A DNA stretch of 54,890 nt from Candidatus Omnitrophota bacterium (GTDB lineage Bacteria > Omnitrophota > Gorgyraeia > Zapsychrales > JAKLDJ01): assembly GCA_022703585.1 (NCBI GenBank), contig JAKLDJ010000001.1, positions 1-54,890 on the forward strand. The letters are read 5' to 3'. Positions 1-9,541 of the stretch are shown here, one piece after another; position 1 is the stretch's first letter; every line of letters begins with the position of its first letter. The notes below the pieces were generated by a model. The model worked only from the letters and a program-made list of their open reading frames with translations, was not told the DNA's origin and made no database searches. A program made the translations under genes and the position numbers.

Positions 1-1194
1 CCCGGGAATAAAATATTGCCGGTTGGTAAGGAAATAATTCTTTTCAAAGCTGTTTTTCAGAGACATTTTTACGTAGTCAATCGTGCTACGGATGATTGCA
101 TGATGTTCATTATCAAAATCAAAGGGGCACTTAGTAGTTAATTGCAGATGCTTGATAATTGCCGACTCCTCCGGCGCCAGAAAAGATTCATTGTTTCCTT
201 TTCGATGAATCGAATAAACTCCGATTTTTTCTTGAATAGTCAAACAGCCTTTGGCGGCCATATTGATAATTGCGCAGGCAAATATTTTAGGGTCATAGCC
301 CATCTTCATGATATAGCGCATGGCCGCGGGAGAGATATTATCCGGCGGGCTGTATAGCGGGATGATTGTTCCCTTGGCAGGGTCTTTTCCGTACCGGGAC
401 CAAATAATGAGATAGTAAGAAAGAATGACAAAGATTCCAAGAAAACCAAAAAGTGCGCTGCGATTATCGTTTAAAAAATATCCGATTCGCTGAGGATTCG
501 TCGGTTCTTTGACAAAACCTTTTGGCCAGGATACGACAATCGTCAGGCCCTCGTTGGGCATCAAAATCCTTGTGGATGTAAAGATCGGATTTCCGCTGTC
601 ATCTTGAGTGATTCGAAAATCTGTGCCCCGGGAACCCTGAAAGCCCGTATACGCCGTTGTCTCGATGATTTGGCTCACGGCGCCAGTGGGAAGTTTTACG
701 GTCGCAGAAGCATTATCGATAGAAAAAGACCAGCCGTTTCCAGTAACATTCCAGTAAAGCTCGTCGCTGTCTTTAAAAAATCCTATCTGGCGGCTCGTCT
801 TGTAGGTAAAGGTATACGTGTATTCGCCCGGCGATAATAAGGTATCCGAGCGGCCAAAATAAACGCGTTTGCCATTCGATAAATTTTCAAAATGATACCC
901 TTCGCTTTGGCCATCTCTGGCGACACTTAAAACATCAAACCCGACAATATAATTATTCCCGAAACGGTCGCGATAGCTGGTAGGAAAATCCCGGTAAATA
1001 CCGTGGCGTATTTGATGAGCGGTGCTACGCACTCTGATCGTCTCAGTCACGGTCATGGTCGCGTCTGTATGGACCACGATATCGCTATCAAAGGAGAGGA
1101 TACGCTCCTGCGCCTGAGCCAAGCCGCTAAACATCAGGCTCAGCCAAAAAACAACCGCACACGCTGCGGTTATGATTAAATGTTTTCTTCTCAA
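1..1194 (-). CDS. DUF2207 (YciQ-like) membrane protein, C-terminus cut by window edge
   Basis: The reading frame is open from a TTG at 1194 to the left edge (398 codons visible). It starts with a signal peptide (basic MRRKH, hydrophobic stretch, cleavage near AQAQE). The extracytoplasmic part has motifs typical of DUF2207 proteins, such as RHGIYRDFPT and TYKTSRQIGFFKDSDELYWN. A membrane segment (LFGFLGIFVILSYYLIIW) and a cytoplasmic part with TIIPLYSPPDNISPAAMRYI follow. The TTG start is preferred because TAAGGA overlaps the lemA stop about 7 nt upstream. DUF2207 proteins are predicted membrane proteins of unknown role and often lie beside lemA, as here; the pair is probably co-transcribed. 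The family call is strong, the function unknown. Confidence 0.85.
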   Translation of the reverse strand, partial: MRRKHLIITAACAVVFWLSLMFSGLAQAQERILSFDSDIVVHTDATMTVTETIRVRSTAHQIRHGIYRDFPTSYRDRFGNNYIVGFDVLSVARDGQSEGYHFENLSNGKRVYFGRSDTLLSPGEYTYTFTYKTSRQIGFFKDSDELYWNVTGNGWSFSIDNASATVKLPTGAVSQIIETTAYTGFQGSRGTDFRITQDDSGNPIFTSTRILMPNEGLTIVVSWPKGFVKEPTNPQRIGYFLNDNRSALFGFLGIFVILSYYLIIWSRYGKDPAKGTIIPLYSPPDNISPAAMRYIMKMGYDPKIFACAIINMAAKGCLTIQEKIGVYSIHRKGNNESFLAPEESAIIKHLQLTTKCPFDFDNEHHAIIRSTIDYVKMSLKNSFEKNYFLTNRQYFIPG

Positions 1195-1204
1195 ATTTTA
1201 TTCC

Positions 1205-1750
1205 TTAGAATTTGATATCAGGCGTCTGACGCTCGGTCGCGTATTCAATCTCAAAATACTCGACCGATTTAAAATTAAAAACTCCCGCGATGAGATTGTT
1301 GGGAAACGACTGGGCCGAGATATTAAAGTTGCGCACGCAGCCGTTATAATAGCGCCTGGCCATCTGAAGCTGATCTTCAATATCAATCAGGGTATTTTGC
1401 AATTCCGTAATATTTTTGTTGGCTTTAAGATCCGGATATGCCTCGACGACGGCGAAGATACTTTTTAACCCGCGCGATAAATCATTTTCCAGGTTATTTT
1501 TATCAACGGGATTAGCGGCGTTTTGAATCTGAGTGCGTAAACGTGTCACCTGCTCTAACGTCCCGCGCTCAAATTGCATATAGCCTTTGACCGCTTCCAA
1601 GATATTGGGAATAAGATCATGCCGGCGCTTTAACTGAACGTCGATGCCGCTAAAGGCCTCGCGCATCAGGTTCTGGTCACGGATCAGGCGATTGAACATC
1701 CACACAGCCCACAGCCCAATCAAAGCCAAGGCAATAATTAATACCGTCAT
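1205..1750 (-). CDS. lemA: LemA family protein
   Basis: The 181-residue protein has one N-terminal membrane segment (residues 2-19) and the helical LemA domain. Hallmarks visible are RRHDLIPNI (43-51), AYPDLKAN and ARRYYNGCVRNFN. LemA proteins are membrane-anchored helical-bundle proteins of uncertain function, often paired with DUF2207 or TPM-domain proteins. The next gene downstream is a DUF2207 protein 10 nt away, so they probably form a unit. Length is normal for the family. Confidence 0.93.
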   Translation of the reverse strand: MTVLIIALALIGLWAVWMFNRLIRDQNLMREAFSGIDVQLKRRHDLIPNILEAVKGYMQFERGTLEQVTRLRTQIQNAANPVDKNNLENDLSRGLKSIFAVVEAYPDLKANKNITELQNTLIDIEDQLQMARRYYNGCVRNFNISAQSFPNNLIAGVFNFKSVEYFEIEYATERQTPDIKF

Positions 1751-1796
1751 AAAGTTTTCCTTTCGGGATTCTTAGTTGCTTTCTTCTCTCCCAAAG

Positions 1797-2174
1797 CTAT
1801 GAATTACCGTATAGTTCCTTTGCGCTTAAGAAATAAATTACAACGAGCGGAAGATGCCAAAAAATTCTAGAAAATATAATAGTACTGTTAGCCGGCTGAG
1901 CGGTAACAAACGTATAGTGGACAATGAGAACAACACACGACATGCAGCTAGTCAGCAAGGCCCAGGAAAACGCCCAAGGCTTTCTTTTCTTAAAACCCCA
2001 GCCTGCTAAAAGATACGCTAAGCCCAAAAACAAAAAACGTGCTATGTACCCCGCGTAGTTACCCGTGCCGAATAAACTGAGAACCGATAGCAGGAAAAAT
2101 ACCGCGATGGAAATTCTTCCGGCAAAGAATGATATTTCAACAGCCCAATTAATATATTTGATCTCTCTGAGCAT
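1797..2174 (-). CDS. Small multi-pass membrane protein, unknown function
   Basis: This 125-residue protein is not one I recognise. Hydrophobicity suggests four membrane helices: about 20-33, 42-60, 68-90 and 105-118. Short basic loops such as GFKKRKPW indicate cytoplasmic sides. There is no catalytic motif. It starts 9 nt after the metG stop, so it is probably translated from the same transcript as metG and lemA. It resembles the small uncharacterised membrane proteins common in uncultured bacteria. Confidence 0.65.
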   Translation of the reverse strand: MLREIKYINWAVEISFFAGRISIAVFFLLSVLSLFGTGNYAGYIARFLFLGLAYLLAGWGFKKRKPWAFSWALLTSCMSCVVLIVHYTFVTAQPANSTIIFSRIFWHLPLVVIYFLSAKELYGNS

Positions 2175-2183
2175 ATTCGTAAG

Positions 2184-3686
2184 CTATTTCTTATCGACTT
2201 CCAGCCTGGGGAATAATGCTTCATGGGTTTTAAGCTTAATGCCGCGCTTGAGTTCTCCCCACCGGCGGCCCGAATCACCGGCACCTAAAATATCCAGGAC
2301 AAGATTGCACTTGGACGGCATAACAGCAGAAAGCAAAAACGCGGCGAGACGAAGCGCTTCGGTGGCGGTATACAGAATTGTTCCGGCACGGGGTAAATCG
2401 GTTTTGGCGACTTTCCAGGGAGCCTGGGATTCGATATAGCCATTAACCAAGCGTACCAGATCCATGGTTGCGGCAATGGCCTCTTGGACTTTTAATTCAG
2501 TAATGAGCTTTTCCACATTGGCGGGTAATTTCTTGGCTGATTGTTCGACTATATCGTCGGCAGGGTCCTTTTTTTCTGCGGGCGGGATTTTCCCATCGAA
2601 AAGACGATTGATAAGGCCGCTGACGCGGTTTAAGAGATTTCCAAAATCATTGGCGAGATCCGAATTGTAACATTTGATAAATCCCTCGGGTGTAAAATTG
2701 GCGTCTTGCCCTAAGATCATTTCTTTCATCAAATAATACCGCACACAGTCAACGCCGTATTGCTCGACTAAATCCAAAGGATTAACCACATTGCCCAAAG
2801 ATTTGCTCATTTTGGTTTGGCCGATAAGCCACCAGCCGTGGGCAAAAATAGTTTCGGGTAAAGGCAGTTCAAGAGAAAAAAGCATGGTCGACCAGTAAAC
2901 CGAGTGCGTGGTTAAAATGTCTTTTCCGATCAGATGTACCGATACCGGCCACCATTTTTTAAATTTCTCCTCGTCAGTAAAACATCCCACTGCCGAGACA
3001 TAATTGATAAGGGCATCGTACCAGACGTAAGTGACATAATCTTTATCAAAAGGCAGCTCAATACCCCAGCTCATGCGCGATTTGGGCCGCGAAATACACA
3101 AATCACCGAGGGGCTGTTTGAGAAATCCCAAGACTTCGTTTCGCCGGTGTTCGGGTTGGATAAAACCAGGATTATCATTAATATGGTTGATGAGCTTTTG
3201 CTGGTATTTGCTCATTTTAAAAAACCAGTTTTTTTCTTTTAAACGCGTCACATCCCGAAATTGCCCGGAGTCTTTCTCGGTTTCGGTAATAAAACGCTCC
3301 TCGGCAACCGAATACCAGCCTTCATATTCATCCGCATAGATATCACCCCTATCGAAAGTCTTTTGAAGAGCTTCCTGGACTACTTTTATGTGACGGTCTT
3401 CAGTAGTGCGAATAAAATCGCTGTATTCAATACCCAATTTTTTCCAAAGCTCGATAAAACGCGGGGCCATTTCATTACAATGCTGCAAGGGAGTGACATT
3501 CCTTTTTTGCGCGGCCTGAAAGACCTTTTGGCCGTGCTCATCCAAGCCGGTTAAGAAAAAGGTGTCGTCACCGATGGCTTTATGATAACGCGTTAAAACG
3601 TCGGCTAGAATGGTGGTATAGGCATGGCCGATATGGGGCTTGTCGTTGACGTAGTAAATTGGAGTAGTAACGTAGAATTTGCTCAT
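2184..3686 (-). CDS. metG: Methionine-tRNA ligase
   Basis: A class I aminoacyl-tRNA synthetase of 500 residues that charges tRNA-Met. The signature PHIGHAY (HIGH at 18-21) and the KMSKS loop (292-296, followed by LGNVVNPLDLV) are both present, as is the anticodon-binding helical domain. The connective-peptide region (about 123-150, YEGWYSVAEERFITETE) has no cysteines, so the zinc knuckle of the E. coli type is missing. The C-terminal tRNA-binding domain is also absent, giving the short form. No clear Shine-Dalgarno sequence precedes the ATG; a GC-rich hairpin (3698-3730) ends just upstream. Confidence 0.96.
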   Translation of the reverse strand: MSKFYVTTPIYYVNDKPHIGHAYTTILADVLTRYHKAIGDDTFFLTGLDEHGQKVFQAAQKRNVTPLQHCNEMAPRFIELWKKLGIEYSDFIRTTEDRHIKVVQEALQKTFDRGDIYADEYEGWYSVAEERFITETEKDSGQFRDVTRLKEKNWFFKMSKYQQKLINHINDNPGFIQPEHRRNEVLGFLKQPLGDLCISRPKSRMSWGIELPFDKDYVTYVWYDALINYVSAVGCFTDEEKFKKWWPVSVHLIGKDILTTHSVYWSTMLFSLELPLPETIFAHGWWLIGQTKMSKSLGNVVNPLDLVEQYGVDCVRYYLMKEMILGQDANFTPEGFIKCYNSDLANDFGNLLNRVSGLINRLFDGKIPPAEKKDPADDIVEQSAKKLPANVEKLITELKVQEAIAATMDLVRLVNGYIESQAPWKVAKTDLPRAGTILYTATEALRLAAFLLSAVMPSKCNLVLDILGAGDSGRRWGELKRGIKLKTHEALFPRLEVDKK

Positions 3687-3697
3687 TTTATTTTAGG

Positions 3698-3730
3698 GGG
3701 CGCCCCCCGCTCTTAAAGCGGGGGACGCCC
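3698..3730 (-). terminator. GC-rich hairpin between ricT and metG
   Basis: A 14-bp stem with one mismatch (3698-3711 pairs with 3717-3730) encloses a 5-nt loop. On the minus strand it follows the ricT stop by 7 nt and is followed by CCTAAAATAAA and then the metG ATG. There is no long U-run, so it may be a weak terminator, an RNA-processing or stabilising structure, or a control element for metG translation. Confidence 0.5.
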
Positions 3731-3737
3731 AAAGCCC

Positions 3738-4526
3738 TTATTCCTTCGCCGGATAAGTCATCTTAATAAATTTTCCGTCGCCTAAATCCACCGTCGCGCA
3801 ACGGCGCAAGATATTTAAATCGACAACCTTGCCCTTGCCGTCGGGAGTATTAATTTTCTCCCCCAGGCGCGGCATGTCCCGGGAATATTCCCGGTAAACA
3901 GCATACTCGTAGGCCATACAGCATTTGATACGCCCGCAGGTACCCGAAATCTTTGATGGATTTAAAGGCAGGCCCTGTTCCTTGGACATTTTGATCGTCA
4001 GGGGATGAAAACTTTTCATATAGGAAGCGCAGCATAAATCCCTGCCGCAAATACCAAACCCTCCCACCACCTTGGATTTATCCCGCACACCGATTTGTTT
4101 TAGCTCAATACGCACCTTAAAGATCCTGGCCAAGTCCTTGACTAACTCCCTAAAATCAACCCTGCCCTCGGCAGTAAAAAAGAAAATGACCTTAGCCCCG
4201 TCAAAAGAATATTCACATTTAACAATCTGCATATCCAGCTTTGATTCAGCGATCTTCTTAACCGCGGTCGCGATAGCCTCCCGTGCCTTCTTTTTATTAT
4301 CCTCTATTCTCTTCAAATCTTCCGCCGTTGCCAGGCGGATGACATTGCCCCCAACGCTTTCCACCTTGGCCTTGCATACAAAATGGGCATCGGAAAGAAC
4401 TTCACCGTATTCAACGCCCCGGTCGACCTCCAGAATAACGATATCACCGCGGTTACATTTTAACTCACCCGAATTAAAAAAGGCGACCGGCCTAAATTTG
4501 CCGAGTTTAACCTGTATGGTTCCCAT
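3738..4526 (-). CDS. ricT: PSP1-domain protein RicT (YaaT)
   Basis: A 262-residue PSP1-domain protein. The middle contains conserved cysteines in CGRDLCCASY and GTCGRIKCCMAYEY, together with the stretch MSKEQGLPLNPSKISG, which is diagnostic of the YaaT/RicT family. In Bacillus subtilis RicT works with RicA and RicF in an iron-sulfur complex that affects mRNA maturation through RNase Y and development. RicA and RicF are not in this window. The gene follows tmk and holB, the same neighbourhood as in Bacillus. Length is normal. Confidence 0.9.
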   Translation of the reverse strand: MGTIQVKLGKFRPVAFFNSGELKCNRGDIVILEVDRGVEYGEVLSDAHFVCKAKVESVGGNVIRLATAEDLKRIEDNKKKAREAIATAVKKIAESKLDMQIVKCEYSFDGAKVIFFFTAEGRVDFRELVKDLARIFKVRIELKQIGVRDKSKVVGGFGICGRDLCCASYMKSFHPLTIKMSKEQGLPLNPSKISGTCGRIKCCMAYEYAVYREYSRDMPRLGEKINTPDGKGKVVDLNILRRCATVDLGDGKFIKMTYPAKE

Positions 4527-4563
4527 TGGCTTTCCTCTATCTAAGAACTGATTTCGAAAAATA

Positions 4564-5595
4564 TCATCCGCGCCACAATCTTTCTTTGACTAATGTCAGC
4601 GCAACTTTTATATTAAGATTCTCCTCCAACAACTTTGATGTCTCCATGATCTCGCGGACAATGCCTTCTAGTTCTTCAAAAGAATAGCGTGACTGGAGTT
4701 TTTGAAGGTCGTTCAAGCGGTCGCGATGCACCACCCGGACTCTATCAACATTGAGTTTTAAAAACATCAGATCCCGAAACCATGTCAAAAGCACCTTCAA
4801 GGTCTCCCGCGCCCGAACCGCGTCCTCGCAGACGGCATCGATATAGGAATTACTTTCGCGGGAATACACAAATTGATTGATCGTCTCATTCTTGGTCTTA
4901 AAGATATTTTCCTCATCCAGCTTTCTGGCTTTTCCCAGGGACCCTTCGGAGAATATTGACAAGAAATACAGGGCATCCCCGCGCAGCCACCCTTCTTTCG
5001 CCAAACATTCTTCCAGCTTCTCAGCCCCCAACGGAAAAAACTGGATAGTTTGGCAGCGCGATCTTATTGTTTCCAACACGTTTTCTGTCTGGGAGGTTGT
5101 CAGCAACAAAAGCGTGTCAGCCGAAGGCTCTTCCAAAGTCTTTAAAAGAGCATTGGCGGCATCAAGGCTTAGATTCTCAATGTCCTTAAGAATAAAGATT
5201 TTGGTGTTCGCCTCAAAAGGCCTTAGCTGCATCCGTGCATTCAGATGGCGGATCTGCTCGATACGTATCGACCGGCTCTCGGATAAATCGTCTCGATCGG
5301 CTTCCTTCGGCCTCATTAAACCCTGTTGGGCTTCCTCGGAACTAACGGCTTCGAACATATGGACATCGGGATGGCTACCGCTATTAACCTTCAGGCAAGC
5401 CGGACAGGTGCCACAGGATACTCCGTCGCGGCGGTTTTGACAGAAAATAAGCTTAGCCACACTCAGGGCTGTTTCGCTCTTGCCGATGCCGACAGGACCG
5501 CAGAAAAGATAGGCATGCGCCAGACAGTCGGTTTTGATAAATGTCTCAAAACGCTTAAGGACAACTTCGCTGTGAAGAATATTTTTAGAGATCAT
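4564..5595 (-). CDS. holB: DNA polymerase III delta-prime subunit
   Basis: A 343-residue AAA+ clamp-loader subunit. Visible are the P-loop-like GPVGIGKSE (33-41), a zinc-binding cysteine cluster (CQNRRDGVSCGTCPACLK), the ALLKTLEEP segment and the SRC sensor motif (RSRCQTIQF). It would load the sliding clamp during replication. The start ATG overlaps the tmk stop by 4 nt (ATGA), which indicates translational coupling. The intact glycine-lysine of the P-loop is a variation that occurs in some delta-prime proteins. Confidence 0.93.
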   Translation of the reverse strand: MISKNILHSEVVLKRFETFIKTDCLAHAYLFCGPVGIGKSETALSVAKLIFCQNRRDGVSCGTCPACLKVNSGSHPDVHMFEAVSSEEAQQGLMRPKEADRDDLSESRSIRIEQIRHLNARMQLRPFEANTKIFILKDIENLSLDAANALLKTLEEPSADTLLLLTTSQTENVLETIRSRCQTIQFFPLGAEKLEECLAKEGWLRGDALYFLSIFSEGSLGKARKLDEENIFKTKNETINQFVYSRESNSYIDAVCEDAVRARETLKVLLTWFRDLMFLKLNVDRVRVVHRDRLNDLQKLQSRYSFEELEGIVREIMETSKLLEENLNIKVALTLVKERLWRG

Positions 5596-6209
5596 GGGTT
5601 TAACAACCGACTCACAAACCGTCGGATTTCTTCTTGGGTATCGGATTTTGTCCCTTTGGTTTCGATAAGCTTAACCCGATTAGGTTCCCGGCGGGCAATG
5701 GCCAAATACCCCTGTCGCACGCGATTATGATACCCCAACGACCGGCTTTCGATTCTGTCTTTAAATTTCCCCGCCCGCTGCAAGCCCTTTTTGGCTCCGA
5801 CATCCAAAAGAAAAGTCAGATCCGGATTAATGCCGCGAGTCACAAACCTGCCGACTGACTTGATCAATGCAATATCCATCCCGCAACCGTATCCCTGATA
5901 GGCAACGGTGGAATCGAGAAAACGGTCACACACGACAATAATGCCTTTTCTTAGCGCCGGAGCGATAATCTCTTCGACCAACTGCGCACGAGCCGCCATA
6001 TATAAAAGCATCTCGCATTCCTTGGTCATTGTCTTATTCTTAACGTCCAGAAGCATTTTACGGATCATTTCGCTAAGGATAACGCCCCCGGGCTCGCGGA
6101 TATGCAAAACCTTCTTGTGTTGTTCCTTTAAATAACGGCACAGGAGTTTCGCCTGAGTGCTTTTCCCTGAGCCTTCCGAGCCTTCAAATGTGATAAATTT
6201 TCCCTTCAT
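5592..6209 (-). CDS. tmk: Thymidylate kinase
   Basis: A 205-residue kinase that converts dTMP to dTDP. The P-loop FEGSEGSGKST (8-18), the substrate motif REPGG, and the DRFLDSTVAYQGYG segment are all present. The LID region follows near residue 145. It lies between cysS and holB, with the holB start overlapping its stop, as in many genomes where tmk and holB are coupled. Confidence 0.95.
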   Translation of the reverse strand: MKGKFITFEGSEGSGKSTQAKLLCRYLKEQHKKVLHIREPGGVILSEMIRKMLLDVKNKTMTKECEMLLYMAARAQLVEEIIAPALRKGIIVVCDRFLDSTVAYQGYGCGMDIALIKSVGRFVTRGINPDLTFLLDVGAKKGLQRAGKFKDRIESRSLGYHNRVRQGYLAIARREPNRVKLIETKGTKSDTQEEIRRFVSRLLNP

Positions 6210-6230
6210 CGCCTTAACCGTAACCCTTCG

Positions 6231-7634
6231 CTAAATCCAACGCCAGACTTGCCCTTCTTTCGTGTCCTCGACGGCAATCCCTTTGTTCTTTAATAGTTCT
6301 CTGAGCTCATCCGATCTTTTAAAATCCTTTTTGGCGCGAGCGGTTTTACGCTCTTCCAACAAAAGCTCTTCGACTTCGCTTAAACTGCGTTCTTTTTCTT
6401 TTAAAAAGAGCCCAAAAACATTTCTCCCTAAGTCCTCAATGGTATCCACCGCCGTAAAAACAATATTCAAATAATCACGATCACTCTTGTTGTGGTCGAT
6501 GTATTTGTTGGTGTCGCTAACAAGTTTAAATAATGCTGCCAAAGCCTGGGGCGTATTAAAATCATCGTCCATGGCTTTAAAAAAATCTTCCCGGTGTTTT
6601 TTTATAAAATCCGCTTCTTTAGTCTCCACATCCTTCTCTTTGGTCAGTTCATACGCCCTCCAAAAGAGCACATCAAATCTTTGCAGGGCCTCGCCGGCTT
6701 CCTTGACGGCACTCTCGCTAAAATCAATTGGGCTGGCGTAATGCGCGCCCAAGAAAAACATTTTTATTTCATCAGGGCTAAATTTCTTTAGCGCATCCTG
6801 AATAGTAACAAAATTCCCCAGGGACTTTGCCATTTTCTGCCCGTTGATCGTGATCAACCCGTGGTGGATCCAGTGCCGGGCAAAAGGTTTGTTCGTTAAA
6901 GCCTCGGCCTGGGCGATTTCATTCTCGTGATGAGGAAAAATAAGATCGCGCCCCCCGGCATGAATATCCAGAGTTTCACAGCCCAAGTGTTTTAGGCTCA
7001 TCACCGAGCATTCAATATGCCAGCCCGGGCGGCCCTTGCCCCAAGGGCTATCCCAAAAAGGTTCCCCTTCTTTTGATTTCTTCCAGAGGGCAAAATCAAG
7101 AGGGTCTTTTTTGTTGGGGTCTTTTTCAATCCTAACCGCCTCGTGCATCTGCTCGATACCTTGCCCGGAAAGTTTTCCGTAGGAAGGAAATTTGCGCACA
7201 CTAAAATAGACATCGCCGTTCGCCACATAGGCAAAGCCTTTTTCGATCAACACCCCGATATGCTTGATCATGTCCGGAATGTTCTCGGTCGCGCACGGCT
7301 CTTTGTCCGCCCGGTCAATACTTAAGCTTTCCAAATCTTCGTAATACTTTTGAATATTCTCAAAGGCGACTTCCTGGCTCGTCTTTTTTAATTCATTGGC
7401 CTTATTGATAATTTTGTCGTCGACGTCGGTAATATTACGGACAAAACGAACATCATACCCCTGATAACGAAGATAACGGACCATGACATCAAAGACATAG
7501 AGGCTGCGCGCATGCCCGATATGACACCGGTCATAAACAGTCACCCCGCAGGAATAAATATTAATCCGGTTTCCCTGAAGCGGGACCAAAACTTCCTTTT
7601 TTTTGGTAAGAGAATTATAAATTTGGACAGGCAT
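6231..7634 (-). CDS. cysS: Cysteine-tRNA ligase
   Basis: A 467-residue class I synthetase charging tRNA-Cys. Visible are CGVTVYDRCHIGHARS (the zinc cysteine and HIGH), the zinc-binding segments WHIECSVMSLK and IFPHHENEIAQ, and the signature loop KMAKSLGNF, a mild variant of KMSKS. The C-terminal DALR-type region ends with AVEDTKEGQVWRW. It follows cysE by 17 nt, the same pairing seen in the Bacillus cysE-cysS operon. Confidence 0.96.
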   Translation of the reverse strand: MPVQIYNSLTKKKEVLVPLQGNRINIYSCGVTVYDRCHIGHARSLYVFDVMVRYLRYQGYDVRFVRNITDVDDKIINKANELKKTSQEVAFENIQKYYEDLESLSIDRADKEPCATENIPDMIKHIGVLIEKGFAYVANGDVYFSVRKFPSYGKLSGQGIEQMHEAVRIEKDPNKKDPLDFALWKKSKEGEPFWDSPWGKGRPGWHIECSVMSLKHLGCETLDIHAGGRDLIFPHHENEIAQAEALTNKPFARHWIHHGLITINGQKMAKSLGNFVTIQDALKKFSPDEIKMFFLGAHYASPIDFSESAVKEAGEALQRFDVLFWRAYELTKEKDVETKEADFIKKHREDFFKAMDDDFNTPQALAALFKLVSDTNKYIDHNKSDRDYLNIVFTAVDTIEDLGRNVFGLFLKEKERSLSEVEELLLEERKTARAKKDFKRSDELRELLKNKGIAVEDTKEGQVWRWI

Positions 7635-7651
7635 AGGAGTAAGGAAAGAAT

Positions 7652-8341
7652 CTATTTATTGCCCAGCTTTTTCTCCAGGGCATTGATTTTCTCATTAAGC
7701 TCATCAATTTGCTGCATGACCGGATCCAAAACATGGATATGGTCTAAGGAGACGTCTATCTTTTTGCCTTCCTGGCGGGTAATTCTTGCCGGAACACCCA
7801 CGACCGTCGCGTTGGGAGGAACGTCTTTAATCACAACCGCATTGGCCCCGACATAGGAATTGTCGCCGACGGTAATATTGCCTAAGACCTTTGCCCCCGT
7901 CCCGACGACAATATTGCTCCCTAATGTCGGATGGCGCTTGCCCGTTTCTTTTCCCGTACCGCCTAATGTTACCCCCTGAAAAAGTGTTACGTTATCGCCG
8001 ATAATCGTTGTCTCGCCGATCACAACACCCATGCCGTGATCGATAAAAAGGCCGTGGCCGATTGTCGATCCGGGATGGATTTCAATTCCGGTTAAGAAAC
8101 GGCCCAACTGCGAAATAGCCCTGGGCAAAATGGGAATCTTCATCCGCCACAACGCATGAGCTATGCGGTAAAAAAGGATGGCATGAAACCCGCAATAGAG
8201 CAGAATAATTTCCAGGTCACTTTTCGCGGCAGGGTCACGTTCCCGGGCTGCTTTAATCTCCCCTTGAAAAATAATCCCGACCGCTAAAATCGAAAGCAGT
8301 AAAACTATTAAGAACAATAAAAAGAAAGTCGTGATATCCAT
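7652..8341 (-). CDS. cysE: Serine O-acetyltransferase
   Basis: A 229-residue enzyme making O-acetylserine, the first step of cysteine synthesis. It has left-handed beta-helix hexapeptide repeats (from [15 protein letters not shown] onward) with the catalytic [11 protein letters not shown] and the KRHPTLG segment. Two unusual points are a long hydrophobic N-terminal segment (residues 5-27), suggesting membrane anchoring, and a C-terminal coiled coil ([15 protein letters not shown]). It is the short EpsC-like form, without the long N-terminal helical domain of the enterobacterial enzyme. Confidence 0.92.
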   Translation of the reverse strand: MDITTFFLLFLIVLLLSILAVGIIFQGEIKAARERDPAAKSDLEIILLYCGFHAILFYRIAHALWRMKIPILPRAISQLGRFLTGIEIHPGSTIGHGLFIDHGMGVVIGETTIIGDNVTLFQGVTLGGTGKETGKRHPTLGSNIVVGTGAKVLGNITVGDNSYVGANAVVIKDVPPNATVVGVPARITRQEGKKIDVSLDHIHVLDPVMQQIDELNEKINALEKKLGNK

Positions 8342-8360
8342 AAATACTCCTTAGCTATTA

Positions 8361-8837
8361 TTACTTTTTGATCAAAACAACTGCATACGCCGCGATCGCC
8401 TCTTTGACTCCGCCAAAACCCAAACCCTCCTGCGTCGTCGCCTTGATATTAACGCTGCCGACGGGAATCTTCAGTGTATTGGCAAGAACACGGCACATGG
8501 CTGGTTTAAAAAACTGCAGCTTAGGCCTTTCCGCCAGGACCATGGTATCGATATTGGCAATTTTAAAACCTTGCTTTTTAACCATCCGGCCTACCGTGGA
8601 GAGCAAGATAAGGCTTGAAATATCTTTAAAGCGTTTATCCGTGTTGGGAAAATGTTCCCCAATGTCCCCTTTCCCTAAGGCCCCCAAGAGGGCATCACAA
8701 ATCGCATGCACGATCACATCTCCATCCGAATGCCCGAGCAGGCCCTTTATATAGGGAATCGGGACACCGCCCAAAACCAGCTTTCGCCCCTTGACCAGGC
8801 GATGAATATCGTAACCGATGCCGACTTTATGGGCCAT
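8361..8837 (-). CDS. ispF: 2-C-methyl-D-erythritol 2,4-cyclodiphosphate synthase
   Basis: The enzyme closes the cyclodiphosphate ring in the MEP isoprenoid pathway. The metal-binding GYDIHRL, the GHSDGDVIVHAICDALLGA segment and GDIGEHFP are intact. I place the start at the ATG at 8837 (MAHKVGIGYD, 158 residues) because AAAGGAAAGG lies upstream. A TTG at 8870 would add 11 residues and overlap ispD. It follows ispD directly, and both act in the same pathway. Confidence 0.95.
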   Translation of the reverse strand: MAHKVGIGYDIHRLVKGRKLVLGGVPIPYIKGLLGHSDGDVIVHAICDALLGALGKGDIGEHFPNTDKRFKDISSLILLSTVGRMVKKQGFKIANIDTMVLAERPKLQFFKPAMCRVLANTLKIPVGSVNIKATTQEGLGFGGVKEAIAAYAVVLIKK

Positions 8838-8845
8838 TGCGTGTT

Positions 8846-9541
8846 TTAACCTTTCCTTTTCTTTGAGCAAGCGAGGATTGCTCTGGCAAAAATAAGATCG
8901 TCAGGAGTCGTAATCTTTATATTCCGGTAATCTCCGGCCACCACTTTAACTTTAATACCCACCTTCTCGACCAGGCACGCATCATCACTGGCGTGAATAT
9001 CCTTAATCTTGCTATGGGCCTTTAATATAATTTCCTTCTTAAAAACCTGCGGTGTTTGTACTTCCCATAGAGTTTTTCTATCTAAAGTTCTCCCGACCGT
9101 CATGGTCGCGCTATTTACAGCTTTAATCGTCGGCTTAACCGGCACTGCGATAATCGCCGCCGAATGTTTACGCGCACAGGCAATCGATTGGGCTATCATT
9201 TCTTTTGTTACGAAAGGCCTGGCACCGTCATGGATAGCAACAAAATCCGTATCTTTATCGAGAATTTTAAGCCCGTTATCTACGGACTCCCGCCGGGTTT
9301 TCCCACCGGCAACAACATATTTTACTTTTCGTAACCGGTAACGCTTGATCAGTTTTTGGAAATCGGGCAAATATCCTTTATGTCCGACAACAACAATACT
9401 ATTGATTAAAGGAGACCGCTCAAACGCCGCCAACGTATACGCCAAGATGGGCTTTCCTCTTAAAGGAACCAGGGTCTTCGGCAGCGCCGTCTTTAACCTC
9501 ACCCCTTGCCCGCCGGCAGCAATGATCGCCTGGGTCTTCAT
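8846..9541 (-). CDS. ispD: 2-C-methyl-D-erythritol 4-phosphate cytidylyltransferase
   Basis: A 231-residue nucleotidyltransferase that makes CDP-methylerythritol in the MEP pathway. The nucleotide-binding IIAAGGQGVRLKTALPKTLV is at the N-terminus, with HDGARPFV near residue 108 and the C-terminal KITTPDDLIFA motif. Its start overlaps the stop of the PIN/TRAM gene by 4 nt. Together with ispF it forms a two-gene pathway block. Confidence 0.95.
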   Translation of the reverse strand: MKTQAIIAAGGQGVRLKTALPKTLVPLRGKPILAYTLAAFERSPLINSIVVVGHKGYLPDFQKLIKRYRLRKVKYVVAGGKTRRESVDNGLKILDKDTDFVAIHDGARPFVTKEMIAQSIACARKHSAAIIAVPVKPTIKAVNSATMTVGRTLDRKTLWEVQTPQVFKKEIILKAHSKIKDIHASDDACLVEKVGIKVKVVAGDYRNIKITTPDDLIFARAILACSKKRKG

